Assembly: GCA_002892395.1 (NCBI GenBank)
Contig: NBBL01000008.1
Coordinates: forward strand, 26 to 64,025
DNA from: Lachnospiraceae bacterium
GTDB taxonomy: Bacteria; Bacillota; Clostridia; Lachnospirales; Lachnospiraceae
Direction of reading: 5' to 3'
Length of the DNA stretch: 64,000 nt
Below, piece after piece: positions 8,003 to 17,515 of this stretch (positions within the stretch are counted from its first letter, which is position 1; the number at the start of each line of letters is the position of its first letter). A program made the position numbers and the translations under genes. Under the pieces are notes generated by a model. The model did not search any database. It was given only the letters and a program-made list of their open reading frames with translations, and had not been told where the DNA came from.

Positions 8003-10114
8003 TTATTCCTCGTCTCCCTTAAGAAGCGCGGCCCGTGCATCCACCTCTTTCTTTTGTACATCGCCCGGGCACTGCTCGTAGCGGCTGAACACATAGGAGA
8101 ACTCTCCCAGACCTCCGCTCATGGATCGAAGATCCGTTCCGTAGCCGTACAGCTCGGAAATCGGGATATCCGCCTGAATGACCTGCTTCCCGTGGTGATC
8201 TGACTCCATGCCCAGCACGCGTCCCCTTCTTCGGTTCAGATCCCCCATGACATCGCCGGTGCAGCTGTCCGGAACGCACACCTTAAGCGAGACAATCGGC
8301 TCCAGGAGCACCGGATTTGCCTCCATAAAGCCCTTTTTGAATGCAAGTGTCGCAGCCATTTTGAACGCCATCTCGGAAGAATCCACCGGATGATAGGAGC
8401 CGTCCAAAAGCGTGGCCTTGATCCCTACCACCGGATAAGCAGCCAGCGGTCCCTTCAGGCAGCACTCGGCCACACCCTTTTCCACTGCCGGGAAATAGTT
8501 CTTCGGAACTGCGCCGCCAAACACCTTCTCCTCAAAGACATAGGGAACTGTCAAGTCTCCCGACGGCTCAAAGCTCATCTTGACATCGCCAAACTGTCCG
8601 TGTCCGCCGGACTGCTTCTTATATCTTCCCGGTGCCTCAACCTTTCTGCGAATGGTTTCACGGAACGCAAATTTCGGCTTTTCCAGCTGAATTTCTGCCT
8701 TATATCTGGAAGCCAGCTTGCTGACTGCAATATCCAGCTGCTGCTCTCCGATCCCGTAAAGCAGAGACTGATGGTTTTCCGCATCCACGGTCGCCTTCAG
8801 TGTGAGATCCTCATCCATGAGCTTTGCCAGCCCGGAGGCGATCCTGTCCTCGTCTCCCTTGTTTACGGCAGTATAGGCCTTGTAGGTGTACGGGGTGGAA
8901 ATATTCGGTCTGTGGTAGAGGATAGGCGCATTTTTCAGCGCAAGCGTATCTCCGGTCTGGGTGACGTTCAGCTTTGCCATCGCTCCGATATCCCCTGCCC
9001 GCAGCTCCGGAACCTCCAGTGCCTCCTTCCCTCTCAGAACATATACCTTGCCGGATTTCTCCTCGGTCTCCCGGGAGACATTGTAGACGGTGGTATCCGG
9101 CTTTAAAATGCCGGTGCAGATCTTGACCAGCGTATATTTTCCGATGAAGGGATCCACCATGGTCTTGAATACCTTTGCGGACAGATTCACATCGGATCTG
9201 AAATTGGCCACAAAGCGCTCACCGGACGTGACATCGACTCCCTCCTCCTGACGCGCCCGATCCGGAGACGGCAGATAGCGAACAATCGCATTCATCAGCG
9301 CATTTGCTCCCTGCGCCCTGATTCCCGACCCCATCATAACCGGCACCATGTCTCCGACGGCGACCTGCTGGCGGAGCGCTCCGTAAATTTCTTCCTCCGT
9401 AAAGCTTTCCCCGGAGAAATAGCGCTCCATGAATTCCTCGCTGGACTCTGCCACCGCCTCCATCAGAGATTCTCTCGCAATTTTCAAGTTGCGCTCCGAG
9501 TAATCCGGAATGTCCGACTCAACATATTCGGAGGAATTTTCCAGGAAGCGCCGCCCCTTCATCTTCACCACATTGGCGAAGCCGACAAACTGCTCATTTT
9601 CCCGAATCGGCAGCTGAATCGGAGCCACCTTCTTTCCGAAACGGGATTCCAGCCGAAGGATCAGCTCGCGGTAGCTTGCCTTGTCATCATCCATATTCGT
9701 CACAAAGAGGATGCGCGGAAGACGAAGACGCTCGCAAAGCTCCCACGCCTTGACGGTTCCCGGCTCAATTCCCGCCTTGCAGTTCACAACGATGACCGCG
9801 GCATCGGCGACGCTTACAGCCTCCTCCACTTCGCCCACAAAGTCAAAGTAGCCCGGGGTATCCAGGAGATTGATCTTGATCGGTCCGTCCTGTGCATCGG
9901 TGTACTCGATGGGTATCATGGCTGTGCTGATTGAGAAACCACGCTTCTGTTCCTCTTTATCAAAATCGCTGACGGTCGTTCCGGCGTCAGTGCTTCCCAT
10001 CTTGGAAAGTGCCCCGCTTACAAAAGCCATCGCCTCCGCGATCGTTGTCTTTCCGGCTCCCCCATGACCCAAAAGCACAACATTGCGAATCTGTGAAGTC
10101 TCGTAAACTTTCAT
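8003..10114 (-). CDS. EF-G-like translational GTPase paralogue
   Basis: A 703-residue translational GTPase with the full EF-G domain order. Seen: P-loop GHGGAGKT (16-23), G3 DTPGYFDF (85-92), domain 2, domain IV (RYKKQSGGHGQFGDVKMSFEPSG) and a C-terminal EF-G fold. The G4 motif is TNMD (139-142) rather than NKxD, which I recall as typical of the EF-G-like paralogue of Clostridia rather than canonical FusA. This is therefore probably not the main elongation factor, which normally sits by rpsL/rpsG. Its exact job is unknown; a ribosome-associated role is inferred. AGGAGGAACC precedes the ATG, and a strong terminator follows. Confidence 0.85.
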   Translation of the reverse strand: MKVYETSQIRNVVLLGHGGAGKTTIAEAMAFVSGALSKMGSTDAGTTVSDFDKEEQKRGFSISTAMIPIEYTDAQDGPIKINLLDTPGYFDFVGEVEEAVSVADAAVIVVNCKAGIEPGTVKAWELCERLRLPRILFVTNMDDDKASYRELILRLESRFGKKVAPIQLPIRENEQFVGFANVVKMKGRRFLENSSEYVESDIPDYSERNLKIARESLMEAVAESSEEFMERYFSGESFTEEEIYGALRQQVAVGDMVPVMMGSGIRAQGANALMNAIVRYLPSPDRARQEEGVDVTSGERFVANFRSDVNLSAKVFKTMVDPFIGKYTLVKICTGILKPDTTVYNVSRETEEKSGKVYVLRGKEALEVPELRAGDIGAMAKLNVTQTGDTLALKNAPILYHRPNISTPYTYKAYTAVNKGDEDRIASGLAKLMDEDLTLKATVDAENHQSLLYGIGEQQLDIAVSKLASRYKAEIQLEKPKFAFRETIRRKVEAPGRYKKQSGGHGQFGDVKMSFEPSGDLTVPYVFEEKVFGGAVPKNYFPAVEKGVAECCLKGPLAAYPVVGIKATLLDGSYHPVDSSEMAFKMAATLAFKKGFMEANPVLLEPIVSLKVCVPDSCTGDVMGDLNRRRGRVLGMESDHHGKQVIQADIPISELYGYGTDLRSMSGGLGEFSYVFSRYEQCPGDVQKKEVDARAALLKGDEE

Positions 10115-10262
10115 ATGAATGGTTCCTCCTGTCCTGTAGTATGCCGTATCGCAGAAAAAATAATCCGGCGACTGTAGTATATTTTACTAAAAAAAATGTA
10201 TGATGACAACTCAATCCGGCACATTTCACAGCATTTTTCCATCTCTCCGCGCAAAGGAACCT

Positions 10263-10291
10263 TTGACGGATCTCCTGTCATTCATTAGAAT
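10263..10291 (+). promoter_or_regulatory. aroA promoter
   Basis: TTGACG (10263-10268), 17-base spacer, TAGAAT (10286-10291), about 78 bases before aroA. The divergent EF-G-like gene has a TATACT -10 on the other strand at 10176-10181 without a clear -35. Confidence 0.75.
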
Positions 10292-10368
10292 AAAAACAAA
10301 GAACCACGTGCCGGCTTTTTGATGCTGAAAAAAACGCATCCTCCGGCCGGGAAAGAGAGGAACTCGGC

Positions 10369-11712
10369 ATGTCCAGCACTTCCCTCGCTCCGCTTCGCGG
10401 CAGCCTTTCGGTGGGCGGCGATAAGTCCATTACGCACCGGGCGATTTTACTCGCTTCCATTGCAGACGGGAAAAGCATCATCCGCGGTGAAAATAAAGGA
10501 ATTGACTGTCTCCGCACGCTGCGCTGCATGCAGCAGCTGGGAGTTCCAAGCTTCGTCGATTCCCAAGGGCTGGTCATTGAGGGAAGAGGGCTGCGCGGTC
10601 TTTGCCCGGTTCTCGGGTCTGCAAGCGGGGTTCGTCTGGACTGCGGCAACAGCGGAACCACGGCGCGCCTTCTCTGCGGCATTCTGGCGGGACAGCACTT
10701 TCCTGCTTTCCTCTTTGGAGACCGCTCTCTCTCCCTCCGTCCTATGGAGCGCATCGCCCGTCCCCTCCGGCAAATGGGCGCAAGCATTGTAGGGCGGTCC
10801 ACCCCTGTCACCCTGCCGCTGCAAATAGCAGGCGGCACCTTGCACAGTATTTCTTACCGTTCCCAGGTGGCGTCCGCCCAGGTGAAATCCGCTGTCCTGT
10901 TTGCTTCCCTCTATGCGGAGGGGGAAAGCCGCTACACCGAGCCGTTCCCGTCCAGAGATCACAGTGAACGCATGCTGGAACAAATGGGCGCTTCGATTTA
11001 CCGTCAGGAATCCCCCCGGGGAGCATATACCCTGACCGTGGAAGGCACGGATCGACTCTCACCTCTGGACCTCACAATTCCCGGAGACTTCTCAACTGCC
11101 GCATATTTGATCGCCGCCGCTCTCCTCATCCCAGACAGCGCGCTGGTTCTTCGAAGAGTCGGCGTCAATCCCGGACGTACCGGTTTTCTGGATGCGCTCC
11201 GTCAAATGGGTGCAGACATTCGAACCGAACCTGTTTTTTGCTCCTCCCCCGAGCCTCAGGCCGATTTGTACATTCGATATCGTCCCCTTCGCGGAATCAA
11301 TGTAGGCGGCTCCCTCATTCCCCGTATGATTGATGAGCTTCCGATTTTCGCTGTCCTGGCATGTGCTGCGGAGGGAATCAGCCGAATCCGCGATGCAAAG
11401 GAGCTTCGATACAAGGAAAGCGACCGCATTCAGGCGCTCCTGTCCGGGATCTCTGCACTGGGCATAAAAGCCCGTGCGCTTCCGGACGGGTTGGAAATTG
11501 AGGGCACAGGGGAGCTGCTTCACAGAGCGAACAGAACACGCAGCATTCTGTCCTCTTGCATTGACACCCGCGGAGATCACCGGATCGCAATGGCATTTTC
11601 CGTTCTTTCTCTCCTGTATCAGGAACCGCTCCCCTTGTCCGATGTCTCCTGCGTCAGCATTTCTGCACCGGAATTTTTTCCGCTTCTAAAAAAACTGCTT
11701 GCTTCCTGCTGA
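10369..11712 (+). CDS. aroA: 3-phosphoshikimate 1-carboxyvinyltransferase (EPSP synthase)
   Basis: A 447-residue EPSP synthase, the sixth step of the shikimate pathway: shikimate-3-phosphate plus PEP gives EPSP. Diagnostic segments are GDKSITHRAI (17-26), GNSGTTARLLCG and RYKESDRI (347-354), plus the C-terminal DHRIAMAFSVL. GDKSITHR is closer to the class II, glyphosate-tolerant style of motif, but I would not claim tolerance from this alone. It stands apart from other aro genes here, with its own promoter, and is followed at once by the tRNA-Val unit. Confidence 0.95.
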   Translation: MSSTSLAPLRGSLSVGGDKSITHRAILLASIADGKSIIRGENKGIDCLRTLRCMQQLGVPSFVDSQGLVIEGRGLRGLCPVLGSASGVRLDCGNSGTTARLLCGILAGQHFPAFLFGDRSLSLRPMERIARPLRQMGASIVGRSTPVTLPLQIAGGTLHSISYRSQVASAQVKSAVLFASLYAEGESRYTEPFPSRDHSERMLEQMGASIYRQESPRGAYTLTVEGTDRLSPLDLTIPGDFSTAAYLIAAALLIPDSALVLRRVGVNPGRTGFLDALRQMGADIRTEPVFCSSPEPQADLYIRYRPLRGINVGGSLIPRMIDELPIFAVLACAAEGISRIRDAKELRYKESDRIQALLSGISALGIKARALPDGLEIEGTGELLHRANRTRSILSSCIDTRGDHRIAMAFSVLSLLYQEPLPLSDVSCVSISAPEFFPLLKKLLASC

Positions 11713-11720
11713 ATTTGCGG

Positions 11721-11726
11721 TATAAT
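11721..11726 (+). promoter_or_regulatory. -10 box of the tRNA-Val unit
   Basis: A consensus TATAAT lies 18 bases before the tRNA; TTGCTT at 11699-11704, inside the end of aroA, gives a 16-base spacer. Confidence 0.6.
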
Positions 11727-11743
11727 AGAAAAGTATTTTTCAA

Positions 11744-11817
11744 GGGATCGTAGCTCAGCTGGGATGAGCGTTCGCCTCACACGCGAGAGGTCACGAGTTC
11801 GAGCCTCGTCGGTCCCA
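11744..11817 (+). tRNA. tRNA-Val (CAC)
   Basis: Full cloverleaf: acceptor GGGATCG/CGGTCCC, D-arm GCTC/GAGC, anticodon loop CTCACAC giving anticodon CAC (codon GTG), T-arm ACGAG-TTCGAGC-CTCGT, discriminator A. CCA is not encoded. Confidence 0.95.
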
Positions 11818-11823
11818 TGTCAG

Positions 11824-11857
11824 ACGCCGTACTCCACCGGAGGAACGGCGTTTTTTC
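11824..11857 (+). terminator. Terminator after tRNA-Val
   Basis: ACGCCGT (11824-11830) pairs with ACGGCGT (11845-11851), followed by a run of T. Confidence 0.85.
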
Positions 11858-11870
11858 TATCTGTGAAATA

Positions 11871-11899
11871 TTGATGAACCATGTTCGATTTGGTAGAAT
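11871..11899 (+). promoter_or_regulatory. ftsH promoter
   Basis: TTGATG (11871-11876), 17-base spacer, TAGAAT (11894-11899), about 75 bases before the ftsH ATG. Confidence 0.65.
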
Positions 11900-11973
11900 A
11901 ACGAAGCATATTGTGCTATAACATATATATCAATCAGCAGGGGCTGAGCAAAGAACAAAACGGAGGAACGCAA

Positions 11974-13890
11974 ATGAAAGAAATCAAGGATCCGAAAAAA
12001 AACTGGCTCTACTACTACAGCCTCGTCCTTTTGGTCACCATGATTTTGAATGTCTTTGTCTTACCGCGCATTCAAGAGGCTTCCATCAAGGAGGTTCCGT
12101 ACAATGTCTTTATGAACCTCACGGAAGAGAAAAAAATCTCCCAGGTGCAGATTGAAAGCAATGCGATCTACTTCAAAGAAGCCGGCAATGACACCCTGTA
12201 TAAGACAGGACTCATCAACGACCCGGAGCTCACGGATCGGCTCTATGCGGCAGGTGTGGATTTCCAGACAAAAATCCCGCGTGTCAGCTCTCCGCTGGAA
12301 ACCTTCTTTTTCAGCTGGATTCTGCCCATTCTCATTTTCTTCCTTATCGGACAATTTTTGAGCAAGCGGCTGATAAACCGCATGGGCGGAGGAAACTCCA
12401 TGATGTTCGGAATGGGGAAATCCAATGCGAAAATCTACGTGCAGTCCACAGAAGGCATTCGCTTCCACGATGTGGCCGGCGCGGATGAAGCAAAGGAAAG
12501 TCTGGAGGAAATTATTCGATACCTGAAGGATCCCACCCAGTACACCGCAATCGGTGCGCAGATGCCAAAAGGAATTCTCCTGGTCGGCCCGCCCGGAACC
12601 GGTAAGACCATGCTGGCAAAGGCCGTTGCAGGAGAAAGCCACGTCCCCTTCTTTTCCATCTCCGGCTCCGAATTTGTGGAAATGTTTGTGGGAATGGGCG
12701 CCTCCAAGGTGCGGGATCTTTTCACCCAGGCCAAGGAAAAGGCTCCCTGTATTGTGTTTATTGATGAGATCGACGCCATCGGTCAGAAGCGAAATTCCGG
12801 CTCCTTCGGCGGAAATGACGAGCGGGAACAGACCCTAAACCAACTGCTCACGGAAATGGACGGCTTTGAGGGGAACACCGGCGTCATCATTCTGGCTGCC
12901 ACCAACCGTCCCGAGGCGCTGGATCCCGCCCTGCTCCGCCCCGGCCGCTTTGACCGGCGCATTCCGGTGGAGCTGCCCGACTTAAAAGGCCGGGAGGACA
13001 TTTTAAAGGTTCACGCAAAGAAAGTGAAGCTAAGCGACAACGTCAACTTAAAAACCATCGCCCGCATGGCAAGCGGTGCATCCGGCGCCGAGCTGGCGAA
13101 CATCATCAACGAAGCCGCGCTCCGGGCAGTTCGATCCGGCAGAAAGGTTGCCAATCAGGAGGATCTTGAGGAGAGCGTGGAAACTGTGATTGCAGGTTAT
13201 CAAAAGAAAAATGCAGTTCTGACCGACAAGGAAAAATGCACGGTGGCCTATCACGAAATCGGTCATGCCCTGGTTGCTTCCCTGCTGGCAAATTCCACTC
13301 CGGTGCAAAAGATCACAATCATTCCCCGCACCTCCGGCGCCCTGGGCTACACCCTGCAGGTTGAAGAGCAGGATCGCTATCTCCTCAGCAAGGAAGATAT
13401 TCTGAATAAAATCTGCACGCTGACCGCCGGTCGGGCAGCCGAGGAGGTGACCTTCGGCGTCATCACGACCGGAGCAGCCAACGACATTGAGCAGGCGACC
13501 AAGCTGGCGCGGGCCATGATCACACAGTACGGAATGGACGAAGACTTCGGCATGGTGCAGCTTTCCCAGCGAAACAGCCTTTATCTGGGGGATGAAACCA
13601 GCGCTGTCTGTGCCGCCAAGACAATGGAAGAGATTGATAACCGTGTGGTGAGTCTTGTGAAGGAACAGCACGGTAAGGCAGTGCGTCTCCTGACGGAAAA
13701 CAAGGATAAGCTGAATGAGCTCTCCCAATATCTCTTTGAAAAGGAAACGATTACAGGCGAAGAATTCATGACGATATTGAACAGACCCTCAATCTATCAC
13801 AGTGCGCAGGCTTCGGACAGCCAAACTGGGGCTGCATCTGCCGATGCAGGCGCAGCTCCGGCTTCACCCACTCGCCCGACGTCCTTCTAG
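11974..13890 (+). CDS. ftsH: ATP-dependent zinc metalloprotease FtsH
   Basis: Membrane-anchored AAA+ protease, 638 residues, which degrades misfolded and regulatory membrane and cytosolic proteins as a hexamer. It has two N-terminal membrane segments around a short external domain, Walker A GPPGTGKT (205-212), Walker [12 protein letters not shown] (260-270), the second region of homology and the zinc site HEIGH (427-431). The ATG at 11974 follows CGGAGGAACGCAA; an in-frame TTG 21 codons upstream lacks such a site. The last 27 bases overlap the end of the convergent aminotransferase gene. The tail after about residue 605 is Ala/Ser/Pro rich. Confidence 0.97.
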   Translation: MKEIKDPKKNWLYYYSLVLLVTMILNVFVLPRIQEASIKEVPYNVFMNLTEEKKISQVQIESNAIYFKEAGNDTLYKTGLINDPELTDRLYAAGVDFQTKIPRVSSPLETFFFSWILPILIFFLIGQFLSKRLINRMGGGNSMMFGMGKSNAKIYVQSTEGIRFHDVAGADEAKESLEEIIRYLKDPTQYTAIGAQMPKGILLVGPPGTGKTMLAKAVAGESHVPFFSISGSEFVEMFVGMGASKVRDLFTQAKEKAPCIVFIDEIDAIGQKRNSGSFGGNDEREQTLNQLLTEMDGFEGNTGVIILAATNRPEALDPALLRPGRFDRRIPVELPDLKGREDILKVHAKKVKLSDNVNLKTIARMASGASGAELANIINEAALRAVRSGRKVANQEDLEESVETVIAGYQKKNAVLTDKEKCTVAYHEIGHALVASLLANSTPVQKITIIPRTSGALGYTLQVEEQDRYLLSKEDILNKICTLTAGRAAEEVTFGVITTGAANDIEQATKLARAMITQYGMDEDFGMVQLSQRNSLYLGDETSAVCAAKTMEEIDNRVVSLVKEQHGKAVRLLTENKDKLNELSQYLFEKETITGEEFMTILNRPSIYHSAQASDSQTGAASADAGAAPASPTRPTSF

Positions 13891-15009
13891 GATACAGGTG
13901 CAGATTTTGTCCACCGCTTCCAGCGGGAGGGATGCATAAATCGGAAGTGTCAGAACCTGGGAGGAGACCCGAGCCGCAATCGGCGTCTCCTCCGGGCAAA
14001 ACTGAGGAGCACCGCTCTCCGGATCCCTGAATTCCTTCTGAAAATCAAACGCATTCGTGCAAGGCCAGAAATACTTTCTCGGATAAATTTCGTTCCGGTT
14101 CAGACGCTCACACACAGCGTCCCTGCTCTCTCCGAAGCGCTCTGCATCAAAGAGAACCGGGAAGTACGCATAATTGCTCTCGGTCTCCTCCGGAATTTCG
14201 CTGACCGTGATTCCTTCGATTCCCCGCAGCCATTTCATGTAGCGGAGGTACCGCTGCTCCCGCCTTCGAATCTCCTCCTCCAGATGTCTCAAGTTACAGA
14301 TCCCCATTGCAGCCTCAAATTCATTCATCTTTGCATTTCCGCCGACACCGTAGGTCACGTTTTCCTGAATTCCGAAATTCTTAATGCGGAACAGCCTGTC
14401 CTCCAGCTCCGGATCGCGGAATGTGACCGCCCCTCCCTCAATGGTGTGGAACACCTTGGTGGCATGGAAGCTGTACATGGACAAGTCTCCGAAGCACGCT
14501 GCACTTTTCCCCCGATACCGTACGCCAAATGCGTGGGCAGCATCATAGATCAGCTTCAAATGGCGGCGATCCGCAATTTCCTTCAGCGCCTCCACGTTGC
14601 ACAAATGGCCGTAGACATGGACCGGAAGGATGGCCGTCGTGCGTTCGGTGATTCGCGCCTCCACCTGCTCAGGATCCAGGGTGTAGTTCACCGGATCGAT
14701 GTCGCAGAATACCGGCTTGCATCCCGCTCTCAGAATCGCCCAGGTTGTGGATGCAAAGGTGAAGGGCGTTGTGATGACCTCCCCTTGGATTCCCATCGCC
14801 TGGAGCGACATTTCCAATGCCAGATGTCCGTTTTGAAACAGGCAAAGATGCTCTGCATTGAGAAAGCGCTTCAGTTCCCCCTCCAGTATGCGGTGCTTCT
14901 CCCCCATATTCGTGAGCCAATGGCTCTCAAAAACAGATCGAATCTCCTCCACATATTCCTCAAAGGGCGGAAGGGATGAACGGGTCACCAATATTCTTTC
15001 ATTTCTCAT
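13864..15009 (-). CDS. DegT/DnrJ/EryC1/StrS aminotransferase
   Basis: PLP-dependent sugar aminotransferase, about 381 residues. In this family it aminates keto-sugar nucleotides for surface glycans, or works on other keto-sugars. Visible: TTPFTFASTTWAILRAG, the DAAHAFG motif, and SMYSFHATKVFHTIEGG with the predicted PLP Lys at about residue 185. The N-terminus (LPPFEEYVEEI...SHWLTNMG) looks like the VioA/FdtB-type group (recollection). ATG at 15009 is chosen because CAGGAG lies in front; the frame opens seven codons earlier without one. Its gene runs into ftsH tail to tail. It follows the transketolase pair, but no other sugar-nucleotide genes are nearby. Confidence 0.85.
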   Translation of the reverse strand: MRNERILVTRSSLPPFEEYVEEIRSVFESHWLTNMGEKHRILEGELKRFLNAEHLCLFQNGHLALEMSLQAMGIQGEVITTPFTFASTTWAILRAGCKPVFCDIDPVNYTLDPEQVEARITERTTAILPVHVYGHLCNVEALKEIADRRHLKLIYDAAHAFGVRYRGKSAACFGDLSMYSFHATKVFHTIEGGAVTFRDPELEDRLFRIKNFGIQENVTYGVGGNAKMNEFEAAMGICNLRHLEEEIRRREQRYLRYMKWLRGIEGITVSEIPEETESNYAYFPVLFDAERFGESRDAVCERLNRNEIYPRKYFWPCTNAFDFQKEFRDPESGAPQFCPEETPIAARVSSQVLTLPIYASLPLEAVDKICTCILEGRRASG

Positions 15010-15156
15010 ACAGCACTCCTGTTCCGTCATTCACAGACTGTTTACATTCCATTCAAAGAACCTTTACTCCGGAACCATGAAACGCTCATGAATTCCCTTT
15101 ATATTATACTTGCAGCCGGGAAAAAGCAGCTGTCAAAACTTTTTTTCATATACTTT

Positions 15157-15180
15157 GGGCAGGTACCTTGGTACCTGCCC
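15157..15180. repeat. Perfect 11-bp-arm palindrome
   Basis: GGGCAGGTACC-TT-GGTACCTGCCC, between the transketolase stop and the aminotransferase start. No U-run follows on the minus strand (AAAGTATATGAAAAAAAG instead), so it is not a textbook terminator. It may be a U-less terminator, a processing site or a protein-binding site. Confidence 0.6.
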
Positions 15181-15221
15181 ACCTCCCATTTCAGGGGTTT
15201 TTCCAAGAGACAAAAGCGGTC

Positions 15222-16166
15222 TCAGCGCTTCCATCTCTCTTTGATGCGGCGATACACGCCCGCTCCGTCCAGACCGTACTTCTCAATCAATTCGTTCGCC
15301 GGGCCGGATTCCGTGTAAACATCCTCAATTCCAATTGTTTGAACCGGTGTCGGCAGTTCCCCGGACAGCAAATCACAGACCGCACTTCCCAGTCCTCCGA
15401 TCACCGAATGCTCCTCCACCGTCACAATCCTCTTCGTCTCACGGGCTGCCTGAAGAACCAGCTCCCGATCCAACGGCTTAATGGTGTGCATGTCGATGAT
15501 TCTCGCGCTGATCCCGTCCGCCGCAAGCATTTCTGCCGCCTCCATGGAGGAGGCCACCGGAAGACCGGCCGCGATGATGGTGAGATCTGTTCCGTCCCGC
15601 ATCACGATCCCCTTTCCGATCTCAAAGCGATAGGTCTCGGGGTCATGAAAAACCGGTGTGGCAAGACGGCTGAACCGCATGTAGACCGGACCGTCATGGA
15701 AATAGGCTGCCCGCACCATAGCCTCAGCCTCAATATCATCCGCCGGAACCATGACAATCATTCCCGGAATGGTTCGCATCAGGGCAATGTCTTCATTGCA
15801 CTGATGGGTTGCCCCGTCCTCTCCCACGGAAATGCCTGCGTGTGTCGCACCGATCTTGACGTTCAAATGAGGATATCCGATTGCATTTCTGATCTGCTCA
15901 AATGCACGGCCGGCGGCAAACATGGCAAAGGAACTGGCAAACGCCACCTTTCCGCTGGCTGCAATTCCGGCAGCAACTCCCATCATATTCTGCTCTGCGA
16001 TTCCGCAGTTGATGTGACGATTCGGAAATTCCTTCCGAAACACTGCCGTCTTTGTGGATCCTGCGAGATCGGCATCCAATACCAGAAAATCGTCGTGCTC
16101 TGCTCCAAGCTTCACCAGAGCACGTCCGTAGCTCTCTCTGGTCGCAATCTTCTTTCCTTCCATCAT
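15222..16166 (-). CDS. Transketolase, C-terminal subunit
   Basis: A 314-residue half-transketolase carrying the pyrimidine-binding and C-terminal domains. GIAEQNM (55-61) holds the Glu that activates thiamine diphosphate, and THAGISVGEDGATHQ matches the substrate-binding loop. It should form a complex with the N-terminal half encoded just upstream, with which it overlaps by 4 bases (ATGA), showing translational coupling. Split transketolases are common in Clostridia and archaea and serve the non-oxidative pentose phosphate pathway. GGAGGAGGC precedes two adjacent ATGs; either may be the start. Confidence 0.93.
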   Translation of the reverse strand: MMEGKKIATRESYGRALVKLGAEHDDFLVLDADLAGSTKTAVFRKEFPNRHINCGIAEQNMMGVAAGIAASGKVAFASSFAMFAAGRAFEQIRNAIGYPHLNVKIGATHAGISVGEDGATHQCNEDIALMRTIPGMIVMVPADDIEAEAMVRAAYFHDGPVYMRFSRLATPVFHDPETYRFEIGKGIVMRDGTDLTIIAAGLPVASSMEAAEMLAADGISARIIDMHTIKPLDRELVLQAARETKRIVTVEEHSVIGGLGSAVCDLLSGELPTPVQTIGIEDVYTESGPANELIEKYGLDGAGVYRRIKERWKR

Positions 16167-16993
16167 AATGCCTCCTCCGCCTTATCAAGCTCTTCCATCG
16201 CCTGTTTGAATTCCTCATCATTCGGGGCTTTTCCGTGCCAGCCCACCTGATTTTCCATAAAGGAAACGCCCTTCCCCTTCACCGTTTTCAAAATGATTGC
16301 CGTCGGCATTCCCTTGGTGGCCCGAGCCTCTGAAAAAGCGGCCCGCAGCTTTTCAAAGTCACTGCCGTCCGAAACCGAAATCACATGGAAATGGAAGGCC
16401 TCAAACTTCTTGTCAATCGGATACGGAGAGTTCACCTCTGTGATGGCTCCGTCAATCTGAAGGTTGTTGTTGTCTATAACGACCACCAGATTGTCCAGCT
16501 TGCGGAAGCCTGCAAGCATGGAAGCCTCCCAGACCTCTCCCTCCTCCAGCTCTCCGTCTCCCAACAGCGCGTAGACGCGATAGCCGCTGCCAAACACCTG
16601 GGAGGAAATTGCCATGCCCACTGCTGCAGAAATGCCCTGCCCGAGAGAGCCTGTGGACATATCAACACCGGGTACACGCTTCATATCCGGGTGCCCCTGC
16701 AAATAGCTCCCCGTGTGGCGAAAGGTGGAAAGATCCTCCTTCGGAAGGAAGCCCCGCTCCGCCAAAACAGAATACAGTCCCGGCGTACAATGCCCCTTGG
16801 AAAGAACAAAGCGGTCCCGATCCGCCTTCTTCGGATTCCTGGGATCGATGTTCATCTCCTCAAAATAAAGAAAGGTCATTAATTCCGCCGCCGAAAGGGA
16901 ACCGCCCGGATGTCCGGACCGCGCTGCATGTGTGGCAGTGAGTATCCCCCTTCGCACTTCAAGGGCATGCTTCTTCAATTCGTGGTTGTTCAT
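16163..16993 (-). CDS. Transketolase, N-terminal subunit
   Basis: A 276-residue TPP-binding half of a two-gene transketolase. The HPGGSLSAAELMTFLYF start, FVLSKGHCTPGLY and the TPP/metal motif GDGELEEGEVWEA (145-157) ... NNN (175-177) are clear. It transfers two-carbon ketol units in the pentose phosphate pathway together with the downstream subunit. It is the first gene of a probable operon tktN-tktC, possibly with the aminotransferase. Confidence 0.93.
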   Translation of the reverse strand: MNNHELKKHALEVRRGILTATHAARSGHPGGSLSAAELMTFLYFEEMNIDPRNPKKADRDRFVLSKGHCTPGLYSVLAERGFLPKEDLSTFRHTGSYLQGHPDMKRVPGVDMSTGSLGQGISAAVGMAISSQVFGSGYRVYALLGDGELEEGEVWEASMLAGFRKLDNLVVVIDNNNLQIDGAITEVNSPYPIDKKFEAFHFHVISVSDGSDFEKLRAAFSEARATKGMPTAIILKTVKGKGVSFMENQVGWHGKAPNDEEFKQAMEELDKAEEAL

Positions 16994-17120
16994 ATTTTCT
17001 CCTTTACACCAGCCGTTTCACAACTGTTATGGCATTCAATCCCATGTGGCAAAGACAGTTCCCGTCTATTATAGCCGATCCCATCAAAAATGATAATCCC
17101 CTCGGCAGCAGGATTTCAAA

Positions 17121-17165
17121 AAAGGGGTCGTGAAGAAATGTACTTCATTTCTTCACGACCCCTTT
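17121..17165 (-). terminator. Terminator of the tRNA cluster
   Basis: A perfect 20-bp stem (17121-17140 with 17146-17165), followed on the minus strand by TTTTTTGAAATCC. It lies 18 bases after tRNA-Thr. Confidence 0.9.
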
Positions 17166-17182
17166 CCGCTGACCTGTTGTCG

Positions 17183-17255
17183 AGCTTCTGGCCGGACTCG
17201 AACCGGCGACCTACGCATTACGAATGCGTTGCGCTACCAACTGCGCTACAGAAGC
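17183..17255 (-). tRNA. tRNA-Thr (CGT)
   Basis: Acceptor GCTTCTG/CAGAAGC, anticodon stem ACGCA/TGCGT with loop TTCGTAA giving CGT (codon ACG), T-loop TTCGAGT, discriminator T. Last gene of the four-tRNA unit. Confidence 0.95.
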
Positions 17256-17270
17256 CTGGTAAAAATACCG

Positions 17271-17342
17271 TGACCGATCCGGGAATCGAACCCGGGATTG
17301 AGCCGTGAGAGGGCTCCGTCTTAACCTCTTGACCAATCGGCC
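17271..17342 (-). tRNA. tRNA-Glu (CTC), copy 2
   Basis: Acceptor GGCCGAT/ATCGGTC, anticodon stem GAGCC/GGCTC with loop CTCTCAC giving CTC (codon GAG). Its body matches the copy at 17409-17480, and a few bases of 5' flank are also shared. Confidence 0.95.
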
Positions 17343-17408
17343 TGATTGATTCAAACACCTGTAATTCTCCGGAAATAAAACCTGTAAGACTGCTGTCTTA
17401 CAGGCTCG

Positions 17409-17480
17409 TGACCGATCCGGGAATCGAACCCGGGATTGAGCCGTGAGAGGGCTCCGTCTTAACCTCTTGACCAATCGGCC
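17409..17480 (-). tRNA. tRNA-Glu (CTC), copy 1
   Basis: Same cloverleaf and anticodon as the copy at 17271-17342, with shared 5' flank, which points to a recent tandem duplication. Confidence 0.95.
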
Positions 17481-17515
17481 TGATTGATAAAACCAAATAC
17501 TGTTTTTCCATATAA

